A stretch of DNA of 64,000 nt, from assembly GCA_951802195.1 (NCBI GenBank), contig OX637625.1:434001-498000 (forward strand), read 5' to 3'. Positions 1 through 11,007 of this stretch are shown here, piece by piece. A model generated the notes under the pieces. It did not search any database and had not been told where the DNA came from. It worked only from the letters and a program-made list of their open reading frames with translations. A program made the translations under genes and the position numbers. The DNA comes from Tausonia pullulans. Lineage: Eukaryota > Basidiomycota > Tremellomycetes > Cystofilobasidiales > Mrakiaceae. The first letter of the stretch is position 1, and each line of letters begins with the position of its first letter.

Positions 1-85
1 CCTCCATCCACACCAACGAACTCCTCTCATTCCCTCTCCTCCGTCTCGCTCCCCAGCACCCCCAAACTCTACACATTTCTCCAAC

Positions 86-553
86 ATGCCCTTCCGCAAC
101 TCTCGTTCCACCCGTCGGCACACCACCGCCCACTCCCTTTCAACCGACGCGCCTCGCTCCGGTCGTCGCCACTTCTGGAACCATCGTGCGACCACTGCTG
201 GACGTGTCAGCGGACTCAAGGGGTGAGGACTCACCGGCCTCTACTTCGGCGCGCCGCTTGCTGATCTGTCTTGTTCTCCTCTCCAGTGCCATCAACAACC
301 CCAATGTCACCCCGACTGGCCGTAAGCAGGCCAAGAGGGAGCTCCGTGGCATGTAAGTCTGCCACTTTCATCTCTGCGCTCGCTTGAGAGCTCCGCCCGA
401 TCCCTGAGTTCGTCCGCTGACCACATTGCCCTTTCTTCTCTCTCTTCTCGTAGGGGTGTCAAGCCTCCTCGCGAGCGTCTCGGCACCAAGCTCCGCCGCT
501 GGCTTCATCTCGGTGGCAGGCGCGAGAGCCGCACCACGCGCTCCAGGATTTGA
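86..553 (+). CDS. Small basic protein, unknown function (3 exons)
   Basis: I read three exons (86-222, 287-352, 454-553) with introns 223-286 and 353-453, both GT-AG and both keeping frame. The product is about 78 residues and very rich in Arg, Lys, Ser and Thr. It opens MPFRNSRSTRRHTTAHS, has a central NPNVTPTGRKQAKRELRGM stretch, and ends in an Arg-rich tail (RRESRTTRSRI). The central NPN-x-T-x-x-GRK-x-AKREL pattern recalls small basic basidiomycete proteins of unknown role; this is from memory of the pattern, not a search. There is no signal peptide or membrane segment. The ATG has a favourable context (ccaacATG). The coherent splicing argues that it is real. Function unknown. Confidence 0.6.
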
Positions 554-1338
554 GCCTCAGAAGCCCTGTTTGGTTCTTCTGCTTAACGAACAATCATGAC
601 CCACACTCGTCTTACCTACTGTAGCCCATAGCCTTTTCCCTTCTCTCTCCGATCCATGATAATAGTCAAATATCTGCCGCCGAGACCGCTTTGAAAGTCA
701 GGCGCGTCGAGAGCCGCCGGCCGCAGTCGATCCTCCTGCGAGCGTTTCAGCCGTTCACTCGCTTGACCTCGTCCGGTGACCGCCCTCCTCTCCCTCTCCC
801 TTCTCATTTCCGACGCCAACCAACCCGCCGCCACCTCTCTCATCAAGCAATCAAATTCTTCCGTTGCCACTTCTTTTGTTCGCTTAGCAAGGAGCCCACG
901 ACTTTCTCATCAGGGCCTGCTCTTTTCCCCTCTCTTCCTCTCCTTCTTCGGGTTCTCTCCGACGGTCCGTTCCCCCCCTTTCTCCCTCGAGGCCCCTCAA
1001 CCACTTCTCTCTCCATCTTACTCTTCCTTGCTCTTGCCTTCCGCCTTCTTCATCCTCCGCCCGACCTCCAGTCGGACAGCCTAAACCATCTCGACCTCCC
1101 CGCCGTTGTTCTGCCCGGCGAGCCCGCCTCCCTCAACCTCCTCGTCTCGATCAGCTACCACTGCGGGGGCTCCCTCTCATTCCCGCCCCTCTCCTCCCTT
1201 CTCTCGCTCGACCTTAACTACTCGATTTCGCCGCCAGTCCGGCACCACGCTCCCCTCTACCACCTCCTCTATCACCTCCTCTTCCTCTCGCAACACGTCT
1301 TCTGCACCCACGAGCGACACACCCTCTCTCCCTCTCCT
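554..1338. other. Intergenic, leader of the Rab gene
   Basis: This stretch is pyrimidine-rich (TCTCCC and TTCTCTC tracts), typical of basidiomycete 5' leaders. A reading frame open from about 691 runs into the Rab gene, but it lacks an ATG before 1339 and its composition is low complexity. I treat it as promoter and 5' UTR. Confidence 0.5.
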
Positions 1339-3731
1339 ATGACGTCCCGTCATCAGTCCCCCCCCGTCTCCACGTACTCCTCCAAGCCCACCTTCCCCTC
1401 ACGCTCCAAGACCTTCGGCTCCCCGACGTCAACCTCTCAAGCCGCCGCCTTCCCGACGCTCACGAGTGCCGCCTCATTCTCCCCTCACAACCAGTCCCAT
1501 CACCCTCTCCACCTCGCATCCACGCTCCCCCCCTCACTGGGCGCGGGAGAGGACGACGACCGCATCAACCGGCCGACAGCGCGACGCGTCCGCGAGATCA
1601 CCCAGGGCGGCGGGTCTCCCACGTTCGATGACGGGCTCGAGGCGAAGTTGGTCATTCTCGGGAGTCAAGATGTCGGCAAGACGTCGATTTGCCATCGGTA
1701 GGTGCTTGCTCTCTCTCTCTCCAGGCTTGAACGGGTGGAGGAGACGCTCGCGATGAGACGAGACGAGCCGAGCCAAACAAGCACGCAAGAGGCGCCGCCC
1801 GTCGCTTGCCTTCGCTCGCTCAATTCGTCCCGTCGCCCGTCCGGCTCCGTGGTCTCGTGGATCGCTCTCAAATGACCGCCTCCATCCGACCTGCGCTGAG
1901 TCATCGCTTGATCGCTTGTCTGTGCCCATAATAGGTACACATCCAAGAAGTTTGTCGGTGGAACGCAGGCGACCGTCGGCGGGAGCCTCTTCACGAGGAA
2001 GGTCAACGTCGAGGGCGTCAAGGTCCGGCTTCAGGTGCGTCGCCGTGGCATTGGCGAAGCCGTTGGATGGAGGAGAACGGACAGACAGTCTGACGAGGGA
2101 CGATCTTTAGATCTGGGATACGGCTGGCCAGGAGCGTTACAGGAGCATGGTGCGTTGACGACTTGCTGCGATCTTGTCCGCTTCGCTCACTCTGTTCGCT
2201 GATCCCCACATTCGCTTCTCCAGGCGCCGATGTACTAGTGAGAGTGCTCCCATCAGCGCTCTCCCGGTCTCAGCGTACTGACCGCTCTTCTTTCCACTAG
2301 CCGTGGAGCCCAGGCAGCGATCCTTGTCTGTGCGTCCATCTCATGCCACTGCAGCGCAAGCCAATCCGACTCTGACCGCTCCATCATGATGATGCAGACG
2401 ACATCACCAAAAAGGAGTCATTCATTGACCTTCAGAGCTGGCTCGTCGAGCTCCGGAACACTGTCCCTCGTTCGTACTCCTCGCATGCTCTTCTCTTCTT
2501 CCGCGAGTCGCCCGTTGACGCTTCGCCTTCAGCCGACACCATCATACAGGTTGTCGGATCCAAGTCGGATCTTGAAGACCAGCGCCAAGTCGAGTAAGTA
2601 GTCCTCACAACCGAACCTGTCTTTTGTACTCGCACTCACTCACTCACTCGCTCGCTCACTCAATCTTCCCAGCATCCGCCTCGCCCGCCGAACCGTTCGA
2701 AGCTGGCTTCACCCTCCCCCACCTTCTCCCCCTCCAACAGCAGCCTCAAGATCGCGTTACCAACCCACCCCCTCAGCCATGACCGCCTCAACGACTCCAA
2801 CGTCTACTCCCTCCCGGTTCTCCCTCACTTCCGCCCAACTCCGCGACTCGCTCCCTTCCTTCTCCCGGCAACCTTCCACCGTCACATCTCCAGCGACCCG
2901 CCCAACGCTCGGCGAGCGCCCCCGCTCGGGAGACTGGTCGAACGGCCTCATTTCCACGGTGTCCTCCGCTGCGTCGTCCGTCCATAACGCCTCGGCGGCG
3001 CGACGGAAGAGCGAGGAATGGGCGAGACCGGGGAGTTATCTCGTTCGTGCTGCTACGACAGCGGGGATGGTCGGAGGCGCTGATGGTGGTGGCGACAGTG
3101 GTGAAACAGCGACAGCGGCGGCGAATGGTTCTCCGTTTTCGGGTAGAGGAGTGATGTTCGAGGAGGCGTTAGCGATCAAAGCGGCGGCGGATGAGAAGGG
3201 GAGGGCGGAGCAAGCAGCAGGTGCGGGTGGATCGAGGTTCGCGAGGGCACGAGCGGCGAGTGAGGGAACAGGGTCGTGGGTTGGGATGGCGGATCAGGTG
3301 GCCGGTGGGGAGGGGGGTGGTGGTAGTATTGGAGGTCCGGTTAGAGGAGGAGGAGGAGGAGGGGAGAAGGGGGAGAAGGGTGCTCAGTGGCAGAGAAAAG
3401 GTGAGGGGGAGATGGAAGATGATGATGGTGAAGAGGGGGTGGATGGGATCCGAATCTGGGAGTGCTCAGCGTTGAAGAACGAGGGTGCGTCTGCGGTCCG
3501 ACGACCATCATAAGCGCACACGCTGACCTACGACGTACAAATTTAGGCATTGACGCCCTCTTCCTTCACATCAACTACCAACTCGTCCTCCGACGACATC
3601 GCCTCGAGGCCGAGCGCCGTCGCAAGGAACGAGAGAGCGTCCATCTCTCGGATGCCTCGAGGGACGAGGATGGCGAGGGTCGATCGCAGGAGAAAAGGAA
3701 GGGCAAGCAGGGGCCCTGTTGCTCCGTCTGA
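1339..3731 (+). CDS. Rab-family small GTPase with a long internal insertion
   Basis: This is a membrane-traffic GTPase. After a Ser/Pro-rich N-terminus of about 95 residues the G domain begins LEAKLVILGSQDVGKTS (P-loop GSQDVGKT). Next come the switch II motif WDTAGQERYRSM, then VYDITKKESF, a G4-like motif GSKSDLE and a G5-like motif ECSALKNEG. It ends ...KQGPCCSV, a di-cysteine prenylation signal. Introns interrupt the G domain: 1698-1934, then further short ones before IWDTAG, after RYRSM, within MYYRGA, after AILVY and after the NTVP stretch. About 260 low-complexity residues (Ser, Pro, Gly and Glu rich, roughly 2674-3440) separate G4 from G5 without a splice signal I trust to remove them. 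G4 has Ser where most Rabs have Asn (NKxD). The start is the first in-frame ATG before the conserved core. The subfamily is not assigned. Confidence 0.85.
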
Positions 3732-4198
3732 TGAGCTTTTCTCTCTATACTCCTTCTTCTATACTCCCAACTGCACCCCTGCTGCTCCGTATTTTGCCAT
3801 GCTCAAGACCCCTCCTCACACCTAACGACCTTACTGTATTTCTAGTTCTATACCATTTCTCCGTAACGCCCATTGCTCGTCTCGTAGACTCCTCGGAAGC
3901 TCGCTTGCCCCATTGTCCCCTTCTTCTCTCTTTCTCACGTCACGCCTTCTTACGCATCTCGTCCCCCCTCTCTATATACCCTCTTTTCTCGAGTCTTCTT
4001 TCGGAAAAAGCCGCCAGCCACCCTTTCACGTTGCTCCAACCCGACTTCCGGCGCGCTTGAAAGCGAAAGGGATTCTATCGAACAAGAGACCACTACTTTT
4101 GGGGGGTTGTCCGCCCTTTCTCTATATATCAATGGTGGGTGTCCGGGCGACGGTGCTTTAGAACTCCTCGAAGCTGTGAAGCGGGAGAGCCAAACGGA
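3732..4198. other. Convergent 3' intergenic stretch
   Basis: This lies between the stop of the Rab gene (+) and the stop of the ABM-domain gene (-). It is pyrimidine-rich with no supported gene and probably holds both 3' UTRs. Confidence 0.5.
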
Positions 4199-5360
4199 TC
4201 AGTCGGTGCTTGCAGAGGGGAGGAGCAGGAGCGGGAGTGCGAGGACGGACCGGCCGAGGTCCATGTCTGATGGGAACACGAGGGAGAGGAGCCGAGGCCA
4301 AAGTGTCGTCAGCGGACTGGACTCGAGACGTTTTGCGGGACATCGAGGTAGGCACAGGGGAGGGTCACTCGAATGGGAGGGAGAGACAGGTCGGCGGATT
4401 CCTCCAAGCGCGCCGTTTGTGTCCATGTCTTCCCCAACCTCCATCTACAAGCACAAACGCCATCGACAAGATGACTTTCTCTCTCGGCAGTTCAAGTCGA
4501 TGCCGTTTCTCCTTCGTCGAGATGAAATGACGTACCCTGCGCGAGGAGAGGGATGCAGCGAGGGTCGAAGGTCTTCCAGTACGGGTTGTTGAGGTGGTAC
4601 TGTCATCGAAGAGTGGCAGGGGTAGTGATCAGGAAATGTGCTTTTTCAGAGGAGAAGCGAGAAGCGAGAAGCGAGAAGCGAGAAATGGAGGATGAGGAAG
4701 GGGAGAAAGAACACGAGCGCAGCGCGCCGATGTGCAGGACGATTCGACACCCACCTGCTGGGACGATTCCTGCTCGTACCGCTCGACGATGCAGAACTTG
4801 CGGGCGTTCTTGGGATCCTGCATGACGTGCCAGTCGAGGGTCTCCTTGTCTGTTGAAGATAGGAGTGTCAGTCAGACACGCCTCCAACACACGCGGACGG
4901 GCGGGCGGCTTGTCGCTGTTGCCGCCGGCTCGGTGCCACCTCAGAAAGGGGACGACGGCGAGCGGACAGCGACGGCCGCGGGTGTTTCCCTTAAAAGCCC
5001 GACGGCGCCGGGCTGGGTTCTCTTCTTTCGTGCTTGTGCCCCCCTTCTGCTGCCAGATTCTCAGCCGTGAAAATGAACAGTATTAGTACGAACCCTTGCG
5101 GTAGACCTCGGAGGCCTCCTTGAGAAGAGCGCTAGAAAAGGAGAAGAGAACGGTGGGCAGGTGAAGAAGAGTGAGGAGGACGGGCACGAACGACGTCAGC
5201 CAGCGATCCTTGCCCTGTTCTCTGTTCTCTGTTCTCTCGCTCCATCTTTCGATTTGCGAAAAGAGACTGAGATGCCTACAGAGGGAAGGGAAAGGGCTTA
5301 CTGGAGCTCGTTGACAGTGTCCTCCTTCGCGACCATGTGAACGACGATTGTGTAGACCAT
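4199..5360 (-). CDS. Antibiotic-biosynthesis-monooxygenase (ABM) domain protein
   Basis: This is a small alpha/beta ferredoxin-like fold protein of the ABM/quinol-monooxygenase type. The family includes cofactor-free monooxygenases and many uncharacterised members. The translation begins MVYTIVVHMVAKEDTVNEL, continues ALLKEASEVYRK, then DKETLDWHVMQDP, KFCIVERYEQESSQQ and YHLNNPYWKTFDP. Five exons are needed. The N-terminal four join cleanly: the phases give LHALL, RKDKE and SQQYH. The last exon is less certain. I join IPLLAQ through a roughly 270-nt intron to DMDLGRSVLALP, which ends at 4199, because the join restores an expected D-M-D-L sequence after the domain. The total of about 110 residues fits the family. 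It is head to head with PRP31 across about 530 bp. The substrate cannot be told. Confidence 0.75.
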
Positions 5361-5892
5361 GATGTAGCGATTCGGGGGTGGTTGGGGTTCAAATGGAATC
5401 ATGGCCCGTCGCGCTTGTCTTTCGCGTCAGACGATCGTGACCGCAAGCAGTTAGTTGTCAGGCAGCTCCCTTTCCACCACCAAAGTCACGTTGACCCCTC
5501 CAAAGCTTTCTCCATGTGAACAAGCGATATATTCTCGATGGTTGCGGGCAAAACGTCAACGGAGAAACTCTGCACAAATGCCGATGAGAGAGATTGATCC
5601 CTTACCGCGTTCTTCCCACCTGTCTTCATGGTGCAAAAGCATCATGTCTGAGGCCTCAGGGCTTAGGCTTAGGATATCGTCTATACAGACTTGGACTCAT
5701 ATCTCCTCACAATGGTCGTGAGGAATGTGATGTAGCACACACATTGAGCCCGCATGGACCCCGCTCGCGCACTTGCCAACTTGAAGTGCAAGGGAGGCAA
5801 GGACTCGCTCGCTCTTGCCCGCCGTGTCTGGCAACCATCAACCCAACCCATCCCACTTCAATCACCCACCTCCTCCCTTTCATCTCCGCACC
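5361..5892. promoter_or_regulatory. Divergent intergenic region, ABM gene / PRP31
   Basis: This is the spacer between two divergent start codons (5360 minus, 5893 plus) and so must hold both promoters. No TATA box or named motif stands out. A pyrimidine/CA-rich leader precedes the PRP31 start (ctccgcaccATG). Confidence 0.5.
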
Positions 5893-8050
5893 ATGTCTCT
5901 CCTTGCGGATGAGCTTCTAATGGACTCGGGTGACGAGGGCTCTGACTCTGGCCTCGCCTCGCCCCCTCCCGTAGCCTCAAATGGCGGCGCGTCCTCCTCC
6001 CAAGCTGCGCCCTCCATCGCCTCGTCCTCCTACACCGCGGGTCCCATGCTCCCGCCCTCGACGCTCCCCGCCAAGCGCAAGGCGCTCGAGCAGTCCCTCG
6101 ATGGTCTTGGCGGTAGCGGAGAGGGAGACGACGACAACGATATGGGGGAGGGTCAGCAGCAGCAGTTGCTCGCCGTCCCTGCTGGTGGCATTCGGCCCGC
6201 CGAGGAGCTGGACCAGGATGTCGTCGACAAGATGGACCTTGCGGGTGTGGAGGATGTCCGGACGGTCGCCAAGCTGCTCGGGAGCAGGAGGCTCGAGGAC
6301 ACGCTTCGGGTGAGTCGATCCCACTTGCGCGTATGCGACTCGACCGACGCGTTGAAGCTGACTGACTTGGCCGTCTCTTCCAGGACATTGCCCACTTTAC
6401 TGCCAATCCGACACCCACAGACCTCTCGGGGGCTGTTGAGGAGAACCCGGAGTACGCACTCATTGTCTCAGCCAATAACCTCTCGGTCGACGTCGAGAAT
6501 GAGCTGCTCATCGTCCACAAGGTGCGTCACGAATGAACGAATGAACGAAGGAACGCGTCGACAGGCGCTCAACTAACACTAACTCACTCTTTCTCCAGTT
6601 CATCCGCGATCATTACTCGCCCCGGTTTCCTGAGCTCGAGCAACTCGTCTCGGACCCCTGGCCGTACATGCATGCTGTGCTCTGCCTCGGCAACGCCGCC
6701 GACCTCACCAAGGTTCCCCTCCAAGGTGTCCTTGGTCCGGCTGTCATCATGACGGTCTCAATGACGGCATCGGCTACTCGGGGCCGGATTCTCACGGATG
6801 CCGAGTGGGAGACGGTCAAACGCGGCTGCGAGGCCGCAAAGGAGCTGAAGGAGGCTAGAGATAAGGTGAGCGGGCACCCCTGTTGCACTGTGCGTCACCT
6901 CCACATACACTGATCCGTATCGCTTGCAGATCTTTGCGTACGTTGAGTCGCGGATGAACATCATGGCTCCCAACCTCTCTGCGATCGTCGGTACCTCGAC
7001 AGCGGCCAAGCTCCTCGGTATCGTTGGTGGTCTGACGGCATTCGCCAAGACTCCTGCTTGCAATGTCCATGTAGGTTCTCTTCCGCCTGTTTCCTATTCT
7101 CCAGCCAGACGATTGATCACGAACATTCCATCTCCCAGCTCTTTGGCGCAGCGCGCAAGACCTCCACTGGTCTCGGCTCCCACTCCCAGCAGCGCCACAC
7201 GGGCTTCATCTTCCAATCCCCTCTCGTCCAATCCACTCCACCCGAGTACCGTATGAAGGCCCAACGGTCTGTTGGCGCCAAGTGCGTTCTCGCCGCTCGG
7301 ATCGACCTTGAGCGGGCCTCGAGGGACGGGTCGTATGGCGTCCAGCTGAGGACCAAGCTCGATTCGCACTTGAAGAGGATCGCGGAGCCGGCGCCACTCA
7401 AGGTGACCAAGGCGCTGCCTAAGCCGGACGAGGTGAAGAGGAAGAAGAGGGGTGGCAAGCGGTGAGTGACGACCTCAGTCCGGAAGAGCGACGCAACTTC
7501 GTACTGACGCGGGCATTCATTCCTGGCAGGGCTCGCGCGGAGAAGGATGCTCATGCCCAGACGGAGCTCCAGAAGCTCCAGAACCGGATGGTGTTCGGCG
7601 AGGCCGAGGAGGAGGCCGATGGCTTCGGTGACGAGACCATCGGCATGGGTATGATCGGCAAGGCGGGCTCCAAAATTCGTGTCGCAACGGATAAGAAGTC
7701 GAAGCGTGGGTGGTCGCTCTTCTTCCCCCTCTGCCTTGCTCTCGGACTAATCAGCTCTCTCCTTATTCCCTGTCTCTCCCCCCCCCCCTTCCCCTTCAGT
7801 CAAGGTCTCCAAGGCGAACCGACTCCGAACACAGCTCATGGGCCGGAGCTCGACGAGCAACGACGCCCTCAGCGGAACGAGCACCTCGCTCAGCTTCACG
7901 CCCTTCCAAGGGCTCGAGATCGCCACCCCAAGTCTCTCGGCTGCCCAGAGGGTCAAGGCGGCGAACGACCGGTGGTTCAAGGAGGGCACGTTCTCCCACG
8001 TCGCTGGCATGGGTGGATCGGGCGCGGGTGGCATCCTGGGCAAGAAGTGA
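5893..8050 (+). CDS. PRP31: U4/U6 snRNP-associated splicing factor Prp31
   Basis: Prp31 holds U4/U6 snRNA together with the 15.5K/Snu13 protein in the tri-snRNP, in the nucleus. The N-terminus is acidic ([20 protein letters not shown]), followed by helical segments ([13 protein letters not shown], then [17 protein letters not shown]). The Nop domain is unmistakable: [20 protein letters not shown], then [31 protein letters not shown] and [13 protein letters not shown] basic stretch (KRKKRGGKR) leads to a C-terminal region with [18 protein letters not shown] and [11 protein letters not shown], as in Prp31 orthologues. At least six short introns are needed (for example after 6309, before 6601, at about 6866-6929, 7071-7140, 7462-7530 and 7707-7800). 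The length of about 550 residues is somewhat above the usual 490-500 because of low-complexity N-terminal sequence. Confidence 0.95.
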
Positions 8051-8169
8051 GGGAGGGAGAGGATGACTTGCTTGATCGATCCGATGCGGTCGAATGCGCT
8101 ACTTTCGAAAAGATTGATTCGGGACAGGCCAAGACAGGCGAGCATATTCGAAGCTCCAGGGTGTCCAAA

Positions 8170-8600
8170 GCTTTTCCCTCTCCCCGACCCAGCAACCTCC
8201 GAGCCGCTTGCCGATGGAGGCCTCGAGCTGAACCGCTCCTTGGGCAATGTTCGACTCGACCTCGGCCTCGATCTGAGTGAGTGCACCTGGTTTTGAGCTC
8301 CTCGGTAGGGATGTTTTGTTCCAGGCGTTGAATTGTGAGATCAAAATCTTGGATGGCGACATGCACTGGTATTTAAGCTTAGAAACTAAGAGCTGGAAGT
8401 CAAGGAGGGAGTCCTTGAGGGTAGTGACCGAACGGTCGTGGCCGAGGACTGAGTTCTCAAGTTGGACATTTCTCCAGGGGGGACATGGCCGATCTGATCG
8501 TCCCACGTGGTTGTGATGGTGGTGTTCGAGGACGTGTGTCGGTCGATGGCGCTGGTGGGGAGGAGGAGAGAGAACCATCGTTCGCGAGAGAACGTTGCGT
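8170..8600 (-). pseudogene. Decayed copy A of an unrecognised tandem gene
   Basis: The minus strand shows coding-like patches in changing frames: GHVPPGEM, then VQLENSVLGHDRSVTTLKD, then IQDFDLTIQRLEQNIPTEEL, then [20 protein letters not shown]. Joining them needs frame changes that no plausible intron explains; the gap between TEELKT and IEAEV is only about 14 nt. The same patches occur in the same order at 9290-9700 (copy B). The pattern is alternating charged and hydrophobic, so probably helical. No family recognised. It lies just past the 3' end of PRP31. Alternatively it is a fast-evolving live gene with odd splicing. Confidence 0.4.
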
Positions 8601-9289
8601 TCCCGTTATTCTTGTGCCTGTCTCTGCTCACTCACGGTCCAAGTCTCTCTTGCCTCTTACTCACTCACGCATTTCTGCATCCTGCGCAAACGTTGAGGGT
8701 GTAGGATGTGCTTAGTTCACCATAGAAAATACTGGTCTCGATCGGTGGGAAAGGATAAGGAAATCGGAACGTGAAACACAAGGCGAGCATGCAAGAGAAG
8801 GATGTCAAACCCTCTCCCGCCATGAAAATCAGCAAACCTCAATCTCCATCCCGATCGGCAGCTTCTGCAGCTTCTGCAATCAATTCCACTGTTCCTCGGC
8901 ATTGGCTGAGCTGCTTTACGCGATCTGATCAAGGTTAGTCTTCAAAGCGAGGGGTCACAGAAAGATGAGGGGGACGAACCAGGTCTTGCGTTGGAGGGGG
9001 TGGCGTCTAACCCCGTATCGCCATCCCCGCTCTTTGCACTGGCAAGTCCTCTAGAGGCCCATCTTTGAATGCGAACCGAACAAGGTCGGAGAAGGTAACG
9101 ATCGATCTCTGTCGGAGTCAATCACGGAGCCGTCCTGGCTCATCCGACTGCACACACCGCCACCATGGGCCGGGCACAAAGTAGATTACTCAGACCCCTA
9201 GCTGCCCTCAACATTCTCGTCGTCGCTGCCGTCACTGCCCAGCGGGGGGGAGAGGGGGGGGAGGGGGGAGATTGGGGGGTAGACTCATA
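8601..9289. other. Spacer between the decayed tandem copies
   Basis: No gene supported. The stretch carries a G-rich run of roughly 30 nt at 9244-9277. An isolated reading frame at 8717-8932 on the minus strand lacks family features. Confidence 0.4.
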
Positions 9290-9700
9290 GTTGATATGTT
9301 TCTTCAGACGCTTGCGAAGGGGCGCCTCGATCTCGGCCGTTGCTTTCGCAACCATTGACTCAACTTCGGTCTCAAGCTCGGCGTGCGTACTTTTGAACTC
9401 TTCGATGGGGATCTGCGCCCCCCCGCGCCCCCACCCACCCAAGTATGGAAGCTTGAGACTTAAGCATTGTTCTGTGAGCTCGTCGGATTGGATTCGGCAG
9501 TTAATGAATCAATAATCAGAGTCTGGTGAAAGCTTCTTTGAGGATGGCGCAGACCGACGAGTGTGGTCTTGGACTGAACTCTCGAACTTTACGGTCCTCA
9601 TGCAGACACGACGTCCATTTCCCCAAAGGGAGTGCCCGACGGGCTAGGTGTGGTGACGTCGCTTGAAGAACGTTGCGGAGGGTGGTGATGAGGGGGAGGA
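9290..9700 (-). pseudogene. Decayed copy B of the same tandem gene
   Basis: Minus-strand patches correspond one for one to copy A. GTPFGEM matches GHVPPGEM. VKFESSVQDH matches VQLENSVLGH. SSVCAILKEAF matches RSVTTLKDSLL. IPIEEFKSTHAELETEVES followed by AKATAEIEAPLRKRL matches IPTEELKT, IEAEVES and [11 protein letters not shown] frame change lies between the second and third patches and an in-frame stop follows GEMDVVSA, so it cannot be read through. The pair looks like an old tandem duplication in which both copies have decayed. Confidence 0.4.
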
Positions 9701-10131
9701 TGGTGGTTGAAAGCAGCCTCGTCCGCGAACAGGCCTGCGCGCCCGGACGATCCATCGCACCACTCTCTTTGCATCGGCGACAGCGCCTAACATCATTCAT
9801 TATCATTCGCCCTGTCACGGGAAAAGGGACACACACCATCTGAGACTCCTCGGCCCAGTCTGCCTTTCCGGCGCATCATGCCACATAGTGAGACTCAGCA
9901 GGCTCGGGCAACCGGGTCGATCCACCAGAAGACACCACCCGACCCGTCGTGCGTGTCTCTTGCTCTTCAGTCACTTGACGTCCGATTTGCTGACAGCGGA
10001 GTGAGTGAGTCTTTTGGCAATACGTTGTATAAGGCGATATAAGAAAGAAGGAAGCTCCACCCGGCTCTTCAGCCAGACTCGCGGTCGCCGCGCGCCCCAG
10101 AAGGCATCAGTCGCCAGAACCTCTATCACCA
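9701..10131. other. Intergenic, nothing recognised
   Basis: No coherent reading frame with coding character, no tRNA and no repeat seen. Confidence 0.4.
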
Positions 10132-10363
10132 TGTCTGAATCTGCCCTTGCATCTATCCTCCCACCGGTCCAGCCGGGGGTCAGTAAGACTTGGGAATGAG
10201 ATGGATGGGCGGATCGGAACCCGCACGCGGTCTTGCTCAGCACCTGCGACCTGCGGTCCAGACGGATCAAGAGGGGGTGGCGGACAATGCATCTCTCACC
10301 AGGGCAACCCACCCTGCAGGCCAAGGGCTGGACTTTCGGCGGCCTATGCGAGCTGATCAATGA
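10132..10363 (+). CDS. Candidate small protein, unknown (2 exons)
   Basis: An ATG in good context (ctatcaccATG) opens MSESALASILPPVQPG. A GTCAGT donor follows at 10180 and an acceptor (ttgctcag) at about 10240. Joining in phase 0 gives a total of about 57 residues ending ...FRRPMRADQ at a TGA (10361-10363). The evidence is only a strong start context and one splice pair. There is no recognisable family, signal peptide or membrane segment. It could equally be the 5' end of a longer gene whose later exons I cannot place, or noise. Confidence 0.25.
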
Positions 10364-11007
10364 ATCTAGCGGAGTCAGGCGGGGCGCGCGCGGGGGACCC
10401 TCGGCGGCCGGCAGCTGCGGGTCCACCAGCTGAGTAAGGGAGGGAACGAAAGAGACGGGACCGATGTTAACGTGGCTTGCAGCCAGAGAGGACGCCGAGG
10501 CTGCGACGCGCTCGCTCGCGTGAAGAACTGAGGGAGGAGCCCTGCCAAGCTGCGGTCGGGTCATCATTTCCCCTCGGCTCTCTCAACTTGCCAAGGCAGA
10601 CGTCCGAGGTCACACTAGCGTGGAAGGGGGGAGACAGGCGCGGACGAACGAGGATCAGGCCGAGGCAGGATATTTGCTGCATTGGCGGCGGGGCCGGGGT
10701 GCGAGACCCAAAATTACTTGCTGATACATGCATGGCCCCGTCGTTCGGCCGGGGGAGGTAGTCGGCTGAGGAACGCCGAGGCCGCCTGTGTCCGCCCGCT
10801 GAAAGTCTGGCCGCGTCAGCGTCAGGACAAGGCCAAGCAAGCGAAAAGGCGTCGGTCGGGCACCGGCGGGCCGTCATCACCTTTGCTCCTTCCTCGCGAA
10901 ACCATCCACTAGGAGTCTCCTGACAACCCTCACCCCCAACCGCTCTCTTAGGCCTCCTTGGTCCTCTCTTACTCTCTCCAGTCCCTCCCCCCCCGCCGTC
11001 GCCCCCC
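10364..11007. other. Promoter and leader of the Sec14-like gene
   Basis: GC-rich sequence without a supported gene. The last about 90 nt before the start codon are strongly pyrimidine-rich (CTCTCTTA, CCCCCCCCG). A minus-strand frame across 9971-10567 was judged fortuitous. Confidence 0.4.

Noticed and set aside
691-1338. Upstream extension of the Rab reading frame
   Set aside because: It has no ATG before 1339 and reads as low-complexity Ser/Pro/Leu from a pyrimidine-rich leader.
8485-8715. Plus-strand frames over the decayed copy A
   Set aside because: The similarity to copy B is on the minus strand; the plus-strand frames have no counterpart there.
9971-10567. 198-codon minus-strand frame
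   Set aside because: No family features, no supporting splice structure, and composition expected of a shadow frame.
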